Position numbers and translations under genes: made by a program
Shown here: piece by piece, positions 14,936 through 23,694 of the stretch
How positions within the stretch are numbered: the first letter of the stretch is position 1
Layout: each line of letters opens with the position of its first letter
The notes under the pieces: model-generated
The model's database searches: none
Told to the model about the DNA's origin: nothing
The model's input: the letters and a program-made list of their open reading frames with translations, nothing else
From: Shewanella sp. Arc9-LZ
GTDB lineage: Bacteria > Pseudomonadota > Gammaproteobacteria > Enterobacterales > Shewanellaceae
Direction: 5' to 3'
Assembly (NCBI RefSeq): GCF_010092445.1
Contig: NZ_CP048031.1
Coordinates: 2,170,001 to 2,234,000, forward strand
DNA: 64,000 nt

Positions 14936-16318
14936 ATGACTTACAAAAGCATTAATCCCAATAACGGAACAATATTGAAGACCTTTGATGAAATCAGTGA
15001 TGCACAGCTTGAGATCAAGCTTGCCACTGCGCATGCCTGTTACCAGACATGGAAAAACACCAGCTATAAGCAACGCGCCGCTATTATGGCCAAGGCTGCA
15101 GAACTTCTGCATGCGCATACTGATGACTATGCCAAGCTGGCAACACTGGAGATGGGCAAGCGAATTGATGAAGCCCGTGGCGAAGTCAATTTCAGTGGTA
15201 AAATCCTCAGCTATTATGCAGACCACGCAGAAGCGTTTTTAGCTCCAGAGCAACTTGACCCGGAACATGGCGAAGCCCATATGGAAAGCAGCCCGATAGG
15301 CGTGATTTTCTGCGTCGAGCCGTGGAACTTTCCCTTTTATCAACTTGCTCGTGTCGCAGGCCCGCAACTGATGGCGGGCAATGTTTTGGTGGTGAAACAT
15401 GCCAGCAATGTACCCCAATGTGCTATTGCCTTTGAGCAGTTGTTGATTGATGCGGGCGCACCTGAGGGGTTGTACACAAATCTGCTGGTTTCGCACCAAC
15501 AGTCTAACCAGATTATCGACGACCCGCGCGTCAAGGGCGTGGCACTGACAGGTGGTTTTGCCGCTGGCAGAAGCGTTGCCGCCCGAGCAGGGCAAAACCT
15601 CAAACCCTCGTCGATGGAGCTCGGTGGCAGTGATGCCTTTATCGTGCTTGATGACGCTGATCTCGACAACACTATTCCCTGGGCTGTTTGGGGCCGTATG
15701 TACAACCAGGGACAAACCTGCTGTGCTGCTAAACGCTTTATTGTGCTCGATTCGATTGCTGACAAATTCATCGAAAAGTTTCAAACCGCGCTTGAACTTC
15801 AGCAACCTGGCGATCCGATGGACGAAACAACGACCAAGGGACCGATGTCGCAAGAAGCCGCTCTGGTTAATATTTTGAAGCAGGTCGATGATGCTGTAGC
15901 CCATGGTGCTAAGGTGTTAATGGGCGGCAAGCGTATCGACTGCCCGGGCTCTTTCATGCAGACCACGATACTGACCAACATTGCGCCAGGCAACCCTGCT
16001 TATCGCACTGAGTTCTTCGGCCCAGTTGCGTTGATTTTTCGGGTCAAGGACGAAGCCGCGGCCATAGCGCTTGCCAACGATTCTGACTTCGGACTTGGTG
16101 GATCTGTGTTTACCGAAGATGCCGCTCGTGGCAAACGCGTCGCCAGTCAGATTGATACCGGTATGATGTTCATCAACAATATTGATTGGACCGATGCCGC
16201 GCTTCCGTTCGGCGGGGTCAAAGATTCCGGTTATGGCCGCGAACTCGGCGAAATGGGCATTCAGCAGTTCGTTAATAAGAAGCTGGTTCGCACCATTTCG
16301 ATGGCAGCACCGGTGTAA
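14936..16318 (+). CDS. NAD(P)-dependent succinate-semialdehyde-type aldehyde dehydrogenase
   Basis: 460 residues from ATG 14936, chosen because ACAGGA lies about 8 nt ahead; the TTG at 14918 has none. ALDH motifs are complete: EPWNFPFYQLARVAGPQLMA with the catalytic-site asparagine, ALTGGFAAGRSVA in the nucleotide site, the general base E228 in MELGGSD, and nucleophile C262 in GQTCCAAKRF, 34 residues apart as expected. EFFGPVALIFRV and LPFGGVKDSGYGRELGEMG close the fold. Family members of this length oxidise succinate semialdehyde and related short aldehydes. The exact substrate is not fixed by sequence. Its pairing with OYE suggests clearance of electrophilic carbonyls (inference). Confidence 0.9.
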   Translation: MTYKSINPNNGTILKTFDEISDAQLEIKLATAHACYQTWKNTSYKQRAAIMAKAAELLHAHTDDYAKLATLEMGKRIDEARGEVNFSGKILSYYADHAEAFLAPEQLDPEHGEAHMESSPIGVIFCVEPWNFPFYQLARVAGPQLMAGNVLVVKHASNVPQCAIAFEQLLIDAGAPEGLYTNLLVSHQQSNQIIDDPRVKGVALTGGFAAGRSVAARAGQNLKPSSMELGGSDAFIVLDDADLDNTIPWAVWGRMYNQGQTCCAAKRFIVLDSIADKFIEKFQTALELQQPGDPMDETTTKGPMSQEAALVNILKQVDDAVAHGAKVLMGGKRIDCPGSFMQTTILTNIAPGNPAYRTEFFGPVALIFRVKDEAAAIALANDSDFGLGGSVFTEDAARGKRVASQIDTGMMFINNIDWTDAALPFGGVKDSGYGRELGEMGIQQFVNKKLVRTISMAAPV

Positions 16319-16748
16319 CGGTTGCACAGCTAGGGGCTAGCAAACTGAAAATATTAATATTTCACAAGCAATACCCTATATGGCAACGGCATAAGATGGC
16401 GAACGAGCTTAGTTATCTAAGATAGCGGCATAGTTATCGAGAGTTTAACTAAATCGATGGGTTAGGTGGCTATGGTTTGACAATGCTGTGGTTTAACAAT
16501 GCTATGGTTTGACAATGCTATGGTTTGACAATGCTATGGTTTAACAATGCTATGGTTTCACAGCGCTGAGTTTGAATGAAATTAATTCATAGCACTTTAA
16601 GCGTCTAGCTGTGAAGCCGATTAATCTTGCTTGGGAGGATATAGAAAGGGCATGACGTTATTGTTTTTAATGTTTGGGATGATTTGTTATAAACGACAAG
16701 ATGGCCAAATATACCATGTCAAGCCACCAATGAGGGGTAGCTTGGCAT
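16319..16748. other. Gap with minisatellite between SSADH and Crp-type gene
   Basis: No gene. It contains the 16-bp tandem array at 16471-16566, and a second array begins at 16749. I see no clean terminator for the dehydrogenase gene. Confidence 0.5.
16471..16566. repeat. 16-bp tandem repeat, six copies
   Basis: The unit TATGGTTTGACAATGC is repeated at 16471, 16487, 16503, 16519, 16535 and 16551. Most copies differ from the consensus by 0-1 base (TGTGGTTT in copy 2, TTTAAC in copies 2 and 5), with a more diverged last copy (TATGGTTTCACAGCGC). The period is not a multiple of three and the array is non-coding. Confidence 0.92.
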
Positions 16749-16825
16749 AGATAATTTAGTTAATAGATAATTTAGTTAATAGATGATTAGTTAATAGATG
16801 ATTAGTTATTAGATGATTAGTTAAT
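16749..16825. repeat. 15/16-bp AT-rich tandem repeat reaching the Crp-gene stop
   Basis: AGATAATTTAGTTAAT twice (16749-16780), then the one-base-shorter AGATGATTAGTTAAT three times with one substitution (16781-16825). The last copy supplies the TAA stop (16821-16823, minus strand) of the Crp-type regulator, so expansion here directly touches the 3' end of that gene. Confidence 0.9.
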
Positions 16826-17519
16826 AGGTTTCTAGTCTATCGGTTTCTGTTTTTACCACGGCATAACATTCGCAGCACAGCGTTTCGAGTTTTTGTCTGT
16901 TGGTCACGGTAATTTGACCGCGCTTATAGTTGATTACCCCAAGTTTTTGCAGTTTACCGGCGGCTTCAGTTACGCCTTCTCGTCTGACGCCTAACATGTT
17001 GGCGATCAACTCTTGGGTCATTGTGAGATTGTTGCTAGCCAGTCTATCAAGTGATAGCAGCAGCCAACGACAAAGTTGCTGGTCGATAGAATGGTGCCTG
17101 TTACATATTGCCGTCTGCGCCATTTGTGCCATCAGTGCTTGAGTGTAACGTAACAACAGTTCGCGAAGGTTTTGATTGTCGTTAAATTCATCGAACAATA
17201 TCGATGCGGACAATTTATAGGCTCGGCCTGCGCTTTGAACTATGGCGCGATTTATGGTGCTTTCTCCCCCCATAAACACGGCAATACCCACTAAACCTTC
17301 ATTGCCGACAACAGATATTTCTGCCGATGCGCCATCTTCGAGAACATTCAGTAAAGAGACAATACTATCAATGGGGAAATAGACATTTTCAAGGTTTTGA
17401 CCAGCTTCATAAATAACTTTACCTAAGGGCAGTTTTATTATCTTTAACTGTGGAAATAAGCGCTGTTTTGTCGCTTCAGGTAATGCTTTAAGTAATGCGT
17501 TCTCATTTGGGTCAATCAT
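16821..17519 (-). CDS. Crp/Fnr-family transcriptional regulator
   Basis: 232 residues. The N-terminal half is a cyclic-nucleotide-binding-type beta roll (KLPLGKVIYEAGQNLENVYF, SIVSLLNVLEDGASAEISVV, GNEGLVGIAVFMGG). A long dimerisation helix follows (QNLRELLLRYTQALMAQMAQ). The C-terminal winged helix contains MTQELIANMLGVRREGVTEA as recognition helix and GVINYKRGQITVTNRQKL as wing. There is no Fnr-type N-terminal cysteine cluster, and the cAMP-contact residues of Crp are not obvious, so the signal is unknown. AAAGG precedes ATG 17519. Its stop codon lies in the tandem repeat at 16749-16825. Confidence 0.92.
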   Translation of the reverse strand: MIDPNENALLKALPEATKQRLFPQLKIIKLPLGKVIYEAGQNLENVYFPIDSIVSLLNVLEDGASAEISVVGNEGLVGIAVFMGGESTINRAIVQSAGRAYKLSASILFDEFNDNQNLRELLLRYTQALMAQMAQTAICNRHHSIDQQLCRWLLLSLDRLASNNLTMTQELIANMLGVRREGVTEAAGKLQKLGVINYKRGQITVTNRQKLETLCCECYAVVKTETDRLETY

Positions 17520-18115
17520 TGATAACCTTTCAATATATTAAAGTGAGACATTCACTACTCGCCATGATCTTTATTATGCTATTGATTTTATTCAATATTG
17601 CATAATATTTAAGTAATCTTGTTATCAATATAACAGAGTTTGTTGAATCGAGAGGGTTAAAATGCCTTGTTTAGCGTGATTTGCGATCACAGCAGGCGAG
17701 TGGAACCATTATTTTTGGTTCAAAAGGCATTGCATGTTGAGTTGTATTTATGAGTTGTATTTATACTCATCGACAGGATATTTAGTTGGGGGGGGAGATA
17801 GTAAAAAGACCTTTGCAAAGCTGCGTTTCGCTCATAGGAAAGAGACTAAACAACGGCCTACAGCGATTACGTTTAGGCCGCAAGTCAGCTGCTAAGGCTG
17901 CTGTTTTGTGAAGATGGATGGCATAAAAGGGCTGAGCAGAAAAGTGATTGCAAGATCCATTTCTCTAGTGGCTATACATTCGGCTTTTGCCGCCGGAGTT
18001 AGTTAAGTTTATGTGCTTTAAGTTTATGTGCAGTCTGATGCAAGATGCATTTAACATCTGATTTTTTCGTCGACCTAAACTCACATGTTGAAGCGCTTTG
18101 ACTGATATTTACAAT
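17520..18115. other. 596-bp gap with hairpins and a G9 run
   Basis: No gene seen. Features: GAACCA/TGGTTC hairpin at 17703-17721; a run of nine G near 17788; a CGGCCTA/TAGGCCG hairpin at 17854-17880, downstream of the small minus-strand gene and possibly its transcript end. The left ~100 bp should hold the promoter of the Crp-type gene. Confidence 0.45.
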
Positions 18116-18301
18116 TTAATCATTTTGAATATCATCAAGCGCCTGACGAACTTCATCCAAAATTAATCTGTTTGCCACTTTTTCATCGATATCGGGTACA
18201 TCCCATCCAAAAATAGCGCGATATTTCTCAATCAAATTGTTGACATCTTCGATGATATCGCTGCGATGGGCCGCTAACTCTAATTTTTCTATGTCAGTCA
18301 T
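18116..18301 (-). CDS. Small hypothetical acidic helical protein
   Basis: 61 residues, acidic, predicted helical, no membrane segment (MTDIEKLELAAHRSDIIEDV, then NNLIEKYRAIFGWDVPDIDE). AAGGTGAA lies 6-7 nt before ATG 18301, a fair ribosome site, and codon use looks natural. I recognise no family. It is transcribed divergently from the PRC-barrel gene, with 173 bp between. Confidence 0.6.
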   Translation of the reverse strand: MTDIEKLELAAHRSDIIEDVNNLIEKYRAIFGWDVPDIDEKVANRLILDEVRQALDDIQND

Positions 18302-18474
18302 GCTCGTTCACCTTAAAAGTTTATAGATAACTCTAGATTAAACTATTATTCATGCTCCATCGGTGCGACACCGAACAGATTGAATAGAAAATTTGGTGCA
18401 AGCTGATAGACATCCACTCTATTAGGAAAGCAATGATTTATTGTTTGCCATCTTTAATCTGGAGCAAATACATC

Positions 18475-19260
18475 ATGTTACATACATTGAATGATTTACA
18501 AAATTTATCTATTCACGCCTCTGATGGCGATATTGGATTAACCAAAGATTTTTATTTTGATGACAAGCATTGGGTGATTAGATATTTGGTAGTCGAAACG
18601 GGTTCTTGGTTATCAAGCAAAAAAATATTGCTTTCACCCATATCAATCAAAGAATTTAATCAGGAACAAAAGACGCTTGCTGTCACAATCTCAAGAGAGC
18701 AGGTAAAAAACAGCCCTGACATCGATAGCGAGAAACCAGTCTCTAGGCAGCATGAGGTCGATCATATGGAATATTATGGTTACTCACAATACTGGGGTAA
18801 CACTGGTATTTGGGGAAGTGAGCCCAGTCCAAACATGATGGCACCTGGTTATTATAGTGTCGCGCCAAAGCCAGATAACTTAGATAACCCAGAGATGTCC
18901 GCAGATGTTGAGGCAGCACTATCACGGGATAATGATCATCATCTACGCAGCAGTCATGCCGTGGCGGGTTATCACCTTGATGCCATAGACGGTGAATTGG
19001 GTCATTTGCAAGGTATGTTAATAGATATCGACACTTGGGCTATTCGTTATTTGATTATTAACACCAGTAATTGGTGGTTGGGTCATCTGGTTTTGATTGC
19101 GCCAAAATCGATTAAAGAGGTGAGTTGGCCTACCTCTAAAATTTATGTTGATATGACGCAGCAGCAAGTGAAAGATGCTCCCACATACGATCCATCAGTG
19201 CCTTTCGATCTTGAACATGAGCAAAATCTGCATACTCATTATGGCCATAATGATAGATAA
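18475..19260 (+). CDS. Two-domain PRC-barrel protein
   Basis: 261 residues from ATG 18475, which follows CTGGAG (18459-18464) by 10 nt. An in-frame ATG at 18433 is rejected for lack of a ribosome site. Two PRC barrels are separated by a Tyr/Gly/Pro-rich linker (MEYYGYSQYWGNTGIWGSEP). The first is near residues 5-75 (ASDGDIGLTKDFYFDDKHWV) and the second near 160-235 (AIDGELGHLQGMLIDIDTWA). The linker plus two barrels is the common stress-associated layout. There is no enzyme motif; PRC barrels bind protein, RNA or small ligands. The remnant at 6930 is a relative of its first barrel. Confidence 0.88.
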   Translation: MLHTLNDLQNLSIHASDGDIGLTKDFYFDDKHWVIRYLVVETGSWLSSKKILLSPISIKEFNQEQKTLAVTISREQVKNSPDIDSEKPVSRQHEVDHMEYYGYSQYWGNTGIWGSEPSPNMMAPGYYSVAPKPDNLDNPEMSADVEAALSRDNDHHLRSSHAVAGYHLDAIDGELGHLQGMLIDIDTWAIRYLIINTSNWWLGHLVLIAPKSIKEVSWPTSKIYVDMTQQQVKDAPTYDPSVPFDLEHEQNLHTHYGHNDR

Positions 19261-19770
19261 CATTATTACCTCTCTATGAGGTGTTTGGCTGTCGTGTTTA
19301 GGTTGTTTGTTTAAAAAGTGTTCTTGGAGTAAGTTATCTATTTCAATATGAAAATATAGTCAATATCAGTTGGTCATTGCAGTTTTTCTTCTTGAAATTG
19401 CTGCAATTAATTGAAACTAGGAGACTAATTTAATATTTAAGACGATGACTTTGAACCCAAGGGGTACCCTTTATAAAAACAAGCTATCTGTTTTCAACAT
19501 TTAACGATAAAGCTTTATCAGACATGATGAAGCTTTTTTGTGTTGATGAAAGACTCCCATCAGATTCATTAGACCATTACACAAAGAACCTCGCGGGCCT
19601 GAGACACACAGACCTTTAAATACTCTTCAAAGGTGTCGACTAAATTAAGCGTTCCGATGAAGCTTAAATGGTGGCTGGATTTACTTTAATGAATGAAAGA
19701 TAAACATTCATGCAGGCGCTTTGGATTAGGTTGTTGCTTAAAATTGGCTGGCAATTTTGTTTTGATACAA
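19261..19770. other. 510-bp gap between PRC and TetR genes
   Basis: No gene. It contains the terminator at 19509-19539 and a short palindrome GGGTACCC near 19464. The remainder is featureless AT-rich sequence. Confidence 0.5.
19509..19539 (+). terminator. Rho-independent terminator
   Basis: AAAGCTTTATCA, loop GACA, TGATGAAGCTTT, then a run of T. One G-T pair in a 12-bp stem. It stands about 250 nt after the PRC-barrel gene on the plus strand. Confidence 0.7.
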
Positions 19771-20379
19771 TCAAGGGCTTGCTAATATCATGTGCACTCT
19801 ATACTCGACATCTTGTTTCATACTTTCTGATTCGAATCCCGCGCGGGCACGAAATACATAGCCCTGTCGAATATCAAACATAAGCTTTGCACGTGCTAAT
19901 GATGGAAAATTGGCAGGTAAAACACCTCTTGCTTTTTCTAGCTCAAAGCGTCGCGATAATCGCGCATCGGTATCTAATACTGCTCTTTGTAATAGTTCTT
20001 GTGCTCCTTCGACCTCGCCAGCACTTGTGGCAACGCTGGAGCTGAGAAAGCAGCCTTTTGCGCCGCTACCATTTGCAGTACTGTAATCAATCACTGCAAT
20101 CATGAACGAGCGGACAGCTTGGTTAATATCGGGTTCTGTTTCAAAGGCTACTAATGGTGCGCATGCATCAATTGTGGCGTAGCAGTTTATAGCTTCTAAA
20201 TAGAGTTTACGTTTGTCACCAAAAACCGAGTAAAGGCTAGGGCTGTTAATACCCATTGCTTGGGTTAAATCTTTAATGGAGGCGGCATCATATCCTTGTT
20301 TCCAGAAAACATGCATGGCGGACAAAAGCGCTTCGCTACGATCAAAAGCGCGTGGCCTACCAGCCTTATTTTGAATCAT
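19771..20379 (-). CDS. TetR/AcrR-family regulator
   Basis: 202 residues. The N-terminal helix-turn-helix is typical: GRPRAFDRSEALLSAMHVFW, then QGYDAASIKDLTQAMGINSP and SLYSVFGDKRKLYLEAINCY. The C-terminal ligand domain resembles the TetR_C group often paired with oxidoreductases (GAKGCFLSSSVATSAGEVEG). GAGG precedes ATG 20379. It is divergent from the peroxiredoxin-like gene (216 bp between starts). A perfect palindrome sits 41 bp above its start, so autoregulation and control of the partner gene are likely. Confidence 0.92.
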   Translation of the reverse strand: MIQNKAGRPRAFDRSEALLSAMHVFWKQGYDAASIKDLTQAMGINSPSLYSVFGDKRKLYLEAINCYATIDACAPLVAFETEPDINQAVRSFMIAVIDYSTANGSGAKGCFLSSSVATSAGEVEGAQELLQRAVLDTDARLSRRFELEKARGVLPANFPSLARAKLMFDIRQGYVFRARAGFESESMKQDVEYRVHMILASP

Positions 20380-20419
20380 ATCGGATACCTCAACGCTGTG
20401 GATTTAATGATTTATTTTA

Positions 20420-20433
20420 GTATCAATTGATAC
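20420..20433. promoter_or_regulatory. Candidate TetR operator
   Basis: GTATCAATTGATAC is a perfect 14-bp palindrome, 41 bp upstream of the TetR start in the divergent intergenic region. The size and symmetry suit a TetR dimer. Binding is inferred. Confidence 0.55.
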
Positions 20434-20537
20434 ATAATTCAATTAATTAAAACCCATTAACCTCGGTAAGGTAATGATTATGCTCTAGGAAGTTGTCTAT
20501 ATTGGCAATATAATTTTGTAACGATCACTATGAAATA

Positions 20538-20569
20538 TTGACACCTTGGCATTATTTTGTTTTTATAAT
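20538..20569 (+). promoter_or_regulatory. Possible sigma-70 promoter of peroxiredoxin-like gene
   Basis: TTGACA (20538-20543) and TATAAT (20564-20569) match both consensus boxes, but the 20-nt spacer is longer than the usual 17. The -10 box lies 26 nt before the start codon. Confidence 0.35.
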
Positions 20570-20595
20570 ATTCACTACAAAACATTGGAATAAAC

Positions 20596-21132
20596 ATGAA
20601 CTCATCTAAATTAGTAGCAGGACAAACCTTTCCAGACATCACTCTAGCGCTGCTTGGTGGTGGTGAAATTAATCTTACGGCTGTTCCGGCAGAGGGCTGC
20701 GATTGGCGCATGGTGGTTGTTTATCGCGGTAAGCACTGTCCCATTTGTACTCAATATCTATCGACGTTGAACGAGCTGTTGCCTGAATTCAAGAAGTTAG
20801 GTGTTGATGTTGTAGCTGTATCCGCCGACCCCATAGAAAAAGCGATGGCTCAAATGGAGCTGGTTAAGCCTTTATTTGATGTGGCGTACGGCTTAAGTAT
20901 TGAACAAATGCAAAAAATCGGGGTGTATATTTCAAATCCTCGCTCGCCGGAAGAAACTGACCGACCTTTTGCCGAACCCGGATTGTTTATTATTAATGAT
21001 AAAAAACAGGCACAAATTATTGATATATCGAATGTTCCTTTCTCTCGCCCAGAGCTGAAGTCAATGATTATGGGTTTAGGTTTTATCCGTAATCCACAAA
21101 ACAATTACCCAATAAGAGGAACCTACAAATAA
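20596..21132 (+). CDS. Peroxiredoxin-like (AhpC/TSA) protein
   Basis: 178 residues. The opening KLVAGQTFPDITLALLGGGE and VVVYRGKHCPICTQYLSTLN give a thioredoxin fold with C48 and C51 as a CPIC pair, where peroxiredoxins have their peroxidatic cysteine. VDVVAVSADPIEKAMAQME and AEPGLFIINDKKQAQIIDIS complete the AhpC/TSA pattern. Likely a cytoplasmic thiol peroxidase or reductase. It is divergent from a TetR regulator. The next gene, convergent on the minus strand, is the large flavin/iron-sulfur fusion. Confidence 0.85.
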   Translation: MNSSKLVAGQTFPDITLALLGGGEINLTAVPAEGCDWRMVVVYRGKHCPICTQYLSTLNELLPEFKKLGVDVVAVSADPIEKAMAQMELVKPLFDVAYGLSIEQMQKIGVYISNPRSPEETDRPFAEPGLFIINDKKQAQIIDISNVPFSRPELKSMIMGLGFIRNPQNNYPIRGTYK

Positions 21133-21268
21133 AAAATCATGGCCCTCTACATGAAGAAGTACGGCAACTAATTGTGTAGTGACATGGTATTTTAGCCACC
21201 TAAATAGAGGTAATATTATTGCCTCGTACATGACTTTAGGTGAGCAAATGAAATCAAATACCAGAAGC

Positions 21269-21307
21269 ACACCATAATACCGTTGCTGTAGCGGTATATT
21301 ATGGCGT
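21269..21307. terminator. Candidate bidirectional hairpin between convergent genes
   Basis: CACCATAATACCG and CGGTATATTATGGCGTG pair with a two-base bulge around a ~9-nt loop. It lies between the plus-strand peroxiredoxin-like gene and the minus-strand fusion gene. There is no long T run, so efficiency is uncertain. Confidence 0.4.
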
Positions 21308-21409
21308 GCTATCTTTTGGCAAGTGGATACTGCGGTGAAAGCAGGCCGTTGTGGTTTTATTTTCATAACGTTCATTCATCAATGGCGGTATCGTTATGTG
21401 TTACAACGC

Positions 21410-23563
21410 TTATAAATCGATTTCGACGATGCTTATTTCATTTAAATTGCTGTGTGATGATTGTTTTTTAGGAACCGCACAACAAAGCAATACCTCACCT
21501 TCGGTTGGAGTGACCACTGGCTTAGTTCGATAAGTGATTGATCCTTTTAGCAGTCTTACTGCGCACGTGCCGCAAGTTCCGTTACGGCAACTGAAGTTAG
21601 GCGTGAGCCCATGGTTTTCTGCTGTTTCTAAAAGTGTCGCATCATTTGCGTTCCATCTTTGTTCAAAACCAGACTTAACAAATTTGATGACGGCTTCATC
21701 GGCTTCGTTTTCTGCTGCAAGTGACTTTTTTGCTTCAAGTAACATTTTTTCTTCAAGTAACATTGATTCATTATCGATTTGGCGAATAAGTGCCGCAGGC
21801 CCAAACGCTTCGGTAAAAATACGTGCATCACGTACCCCTAAACTGCGTATTTCATCATAGAGTGCTTGCATAAACGCAGGTGGACCACATAAATAAAAAT
21901 CATAATCGTCTAGTGCTAATATTTGCCGAAGTGTATCGGCGGTAATGTGGTCGATTGCATTAAAATCAATGCCTATTTTTTCCTGCTCACTAGGTTGAGT
22001 GATAATTGAATAGTATCGAATTTTACCATTAGATTTTATTTCAGCATCACGGAAGTTTTGTGTAAAAGCGCGTTGTTGGGTCGTTTTAGCGGCGTGTAAT
22101 ATGGTCAATGGTCTTAAATGACGGGTACGCTCAGCTTCATTTAGGATATGCGAGGTCATCGCAATCATCGGCGTAATCCCTACGCCTGCGCCGATTAATA
22201 CGGCCGGGCGCTTTTCTGCTGCATCAATATAAAAATTACCCGAAGGAGCTTTAGCTTCAATAACATCGCCGACGCGCACATTATCGTGTAAGCATTGCGA
22301 AATAGTGCCATTAGCTTCTCGTTTAACTGAAATGCGGTAATACATGTCGTCTGGTGTTGATGATACGGTATAAGTTCTTATCACGGCTGTGTTTGCATTG
22401 GGTGGGGTAAGGCGCACCGTTAAAAACTGCCCCGCTTTTGAAGACACTAACGGGGTGTTGTCTTTTGGTTCTACATAAAATGAACGAATAACACTACTCT
22501 CATTTTCAATACGTTTGACTGTATAAGATAACCACGATTCTCTTGTGGCTTCAGCTGCCAGTGAAGCATGTGCTTGTTCCCAATCACCAGCCATTAAAGT
22601 ATTTGGTGAATACGCAGTAAACGATGCGCGAAAGGGTAGTGCATTCCTTAATGTCACTCCGTGGCTGAGAGTGAAACGCCATGCTCGTTCAGCACCTTTA
22701 AAAGCGCTGACTTCTGGAGTGTCTTCCCATAATAATTCGACAGTGCCGGTTAACATAAATAAGTCACCAGTCGAAAAGTCGATAAATATCAAGCCTGCTT
22801 TAGGGTTAACCAAAAAGTTACCGAGAGTGTTAAAAAAATTGTTGCCTGAATAATCAGGAATAGTCAGTGTATTGCCGTCTACTTTTACAAAACCAGGCCG
22901 TCCTCCACGGTGTGAAATGTCGACACCTTCATGTTCTGGGTGTTCTTTAGCTGGCACATAACTGGACACAAAAAAGGTATCAGCATCACGGATTATCTTA
23001 CTAACATAATGACTCAATACCGTAAATTCTTCTATGTTAGAGGCCGGATTAGTGACGTGAGATTGTTTATTAAATTGAATACTGCGGCTTTGTATATATT
23101 GCGGACAATTGCCAAAAGATTGATCGACAGATATTGAAAAATGAGTAGGACTGATTTTATGAACCCGGCCATTTACACGATTACGACGACGAGAGTGCAT
23201 TTCAATACCAAGTAACCCTAAAGGACTACCATCATTTCTTAGTTGTGGCGCGATAGGGTCTCCAGCTATTGCCGATGCGTTAATCGTTAATGTTGTTGAG
23301 TCTGGTGATGTTATAAATCCTGGATATCCCGAAAGTATCGATGCCCAAGGCCAACCTTGTTGGTCAACACTGCCAGCAACAATAAAGGGCAGTTGTTGAT
23401 AAAACTCACGATGTTGTTCTGGAATGTATGGACGTATTGCGCGTTGTCCAAAACTCTCCATCACAGCGCGTTTACCAACACGATCCTGAATATTCTGTTC
23501 ACCAGGATGAAATGGCGATAAAACTGATTTTTGATGGGTCTTATCGCGAGTTTGGTTTTGCAT
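21410..23563 (-). CDS. PNPOx-like / ferredoxin-NAD(P) reductase / [2Fe-2S] ferredoxin fusion
   Basis: About 717 residues. ATG 23563 is preferred because TAAGAG lies 9 nt ahead; ATG 23572 abuts it. Residues ~1-330 are a pyridoxamine-phosphate-oxidase-like FMN split barrel (QQLPFIVAGSVDQQGWPWAS, NFLVNPKAGLIFIDFSTGDL). Next comes an FNR module with FAD motif RTYTVSS, NAD(P) motif VLIGAGVGITPMIAMTSHIL and YDFYLCGPPAFM. The C-terminus is a plant-type ferredoxin, CRNGTCGTC with the fourth ligand in LLCCAVP. Electrons should flow NAD(P)H-FAD-[2Fe-2S]-FMN. The substrate is unknown. An 18-nt in-frame duplication (CTTCAAGTAACATT at 21733 and 21751) lengthens the linker before the ferredoxin. A GST gene lies upstream on the same strand. 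Confidence 0.9.
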   Translation of the reverse strand: MQNQTRDKTHQKSVLSPFHPGEQNIQDRVGKRAVMESFGQRAIRPYIPEQHREFYQQLPFIVAGSVDQQGWPWASILSGYPGFITSPDSTTLTINASAIAGDPIAPQLRNDGSPLGLLGIEMHSRRRNRVNGRVHKISPTHFSISVDQSFGNCPQYIQSRSIQFNKQSHVTNPASNIEEFTVLSHYVSKIIRDADTFFVSSYVPAKEHPEHEGVDISHRGGRPGFVKVDGNTLTIPDYSGNNFFNTLGNFLVNPKAGLIFIDFSTGDLFMLTGTVELLWEDTPEVSAFKGAERAWRFTLSHGVTLRNALPFRASFTAYSPNTLMAGDWEQAHASLAAEATRESWLSYTVKRIENESSVIRSFYVEPKDNTPLVSSKAGQFLTVRLTPPNANTAVIRTYTVSSTPDDMYYRISVKREANGTISQCLHDNVRVGDVIEAKAPSGNFYIDAAEKRPAVLIGAGVGITPMIAMTSHILNEAERTRHLRPLTILHAAKTTQQRAFTQNFRDAEIKSNGKIRYYSIITQPSEQEKIGIDFNAIDHITADTLRQILALDDYDFYLCGPPAFMQALYDEIRSLGVRDARIFTEAFGPAALIRQIDNESMLLEEKMLLEAKKSLAAENEADEAVIKFVKSGFEQRWNANDATLLETAENHGLTPNFSCRNGTCGTCAVRLLKGSITYRTKPVVTPTEGEVLLCCAVPKKQSSHSNLNEISIVEIDL

Positions 23564-23694
23564 AATAGGCATCTCTTAGCGGGATTTCGGTGGCACTGGA
23601 TATTGAATAAATCAACAGGCCCTACGACTGGCTCACAAATTCATCGGTACCAAAAATCCGCAGTGGATGTGCGAGCTGCCAAGAGCTAGTCGTC

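Noticed and set aside
15239..15904. 221-codon frame antisense to the aldehyde dehydrogenase gene
   Set aside because: Shadow of the well-supported plus-strand gene; no domain recognisable.
16471..16566. 16-bp array as a CRISPR
   Set aside because: Units are directly adjacent without unique spacers and no cas genes are present.
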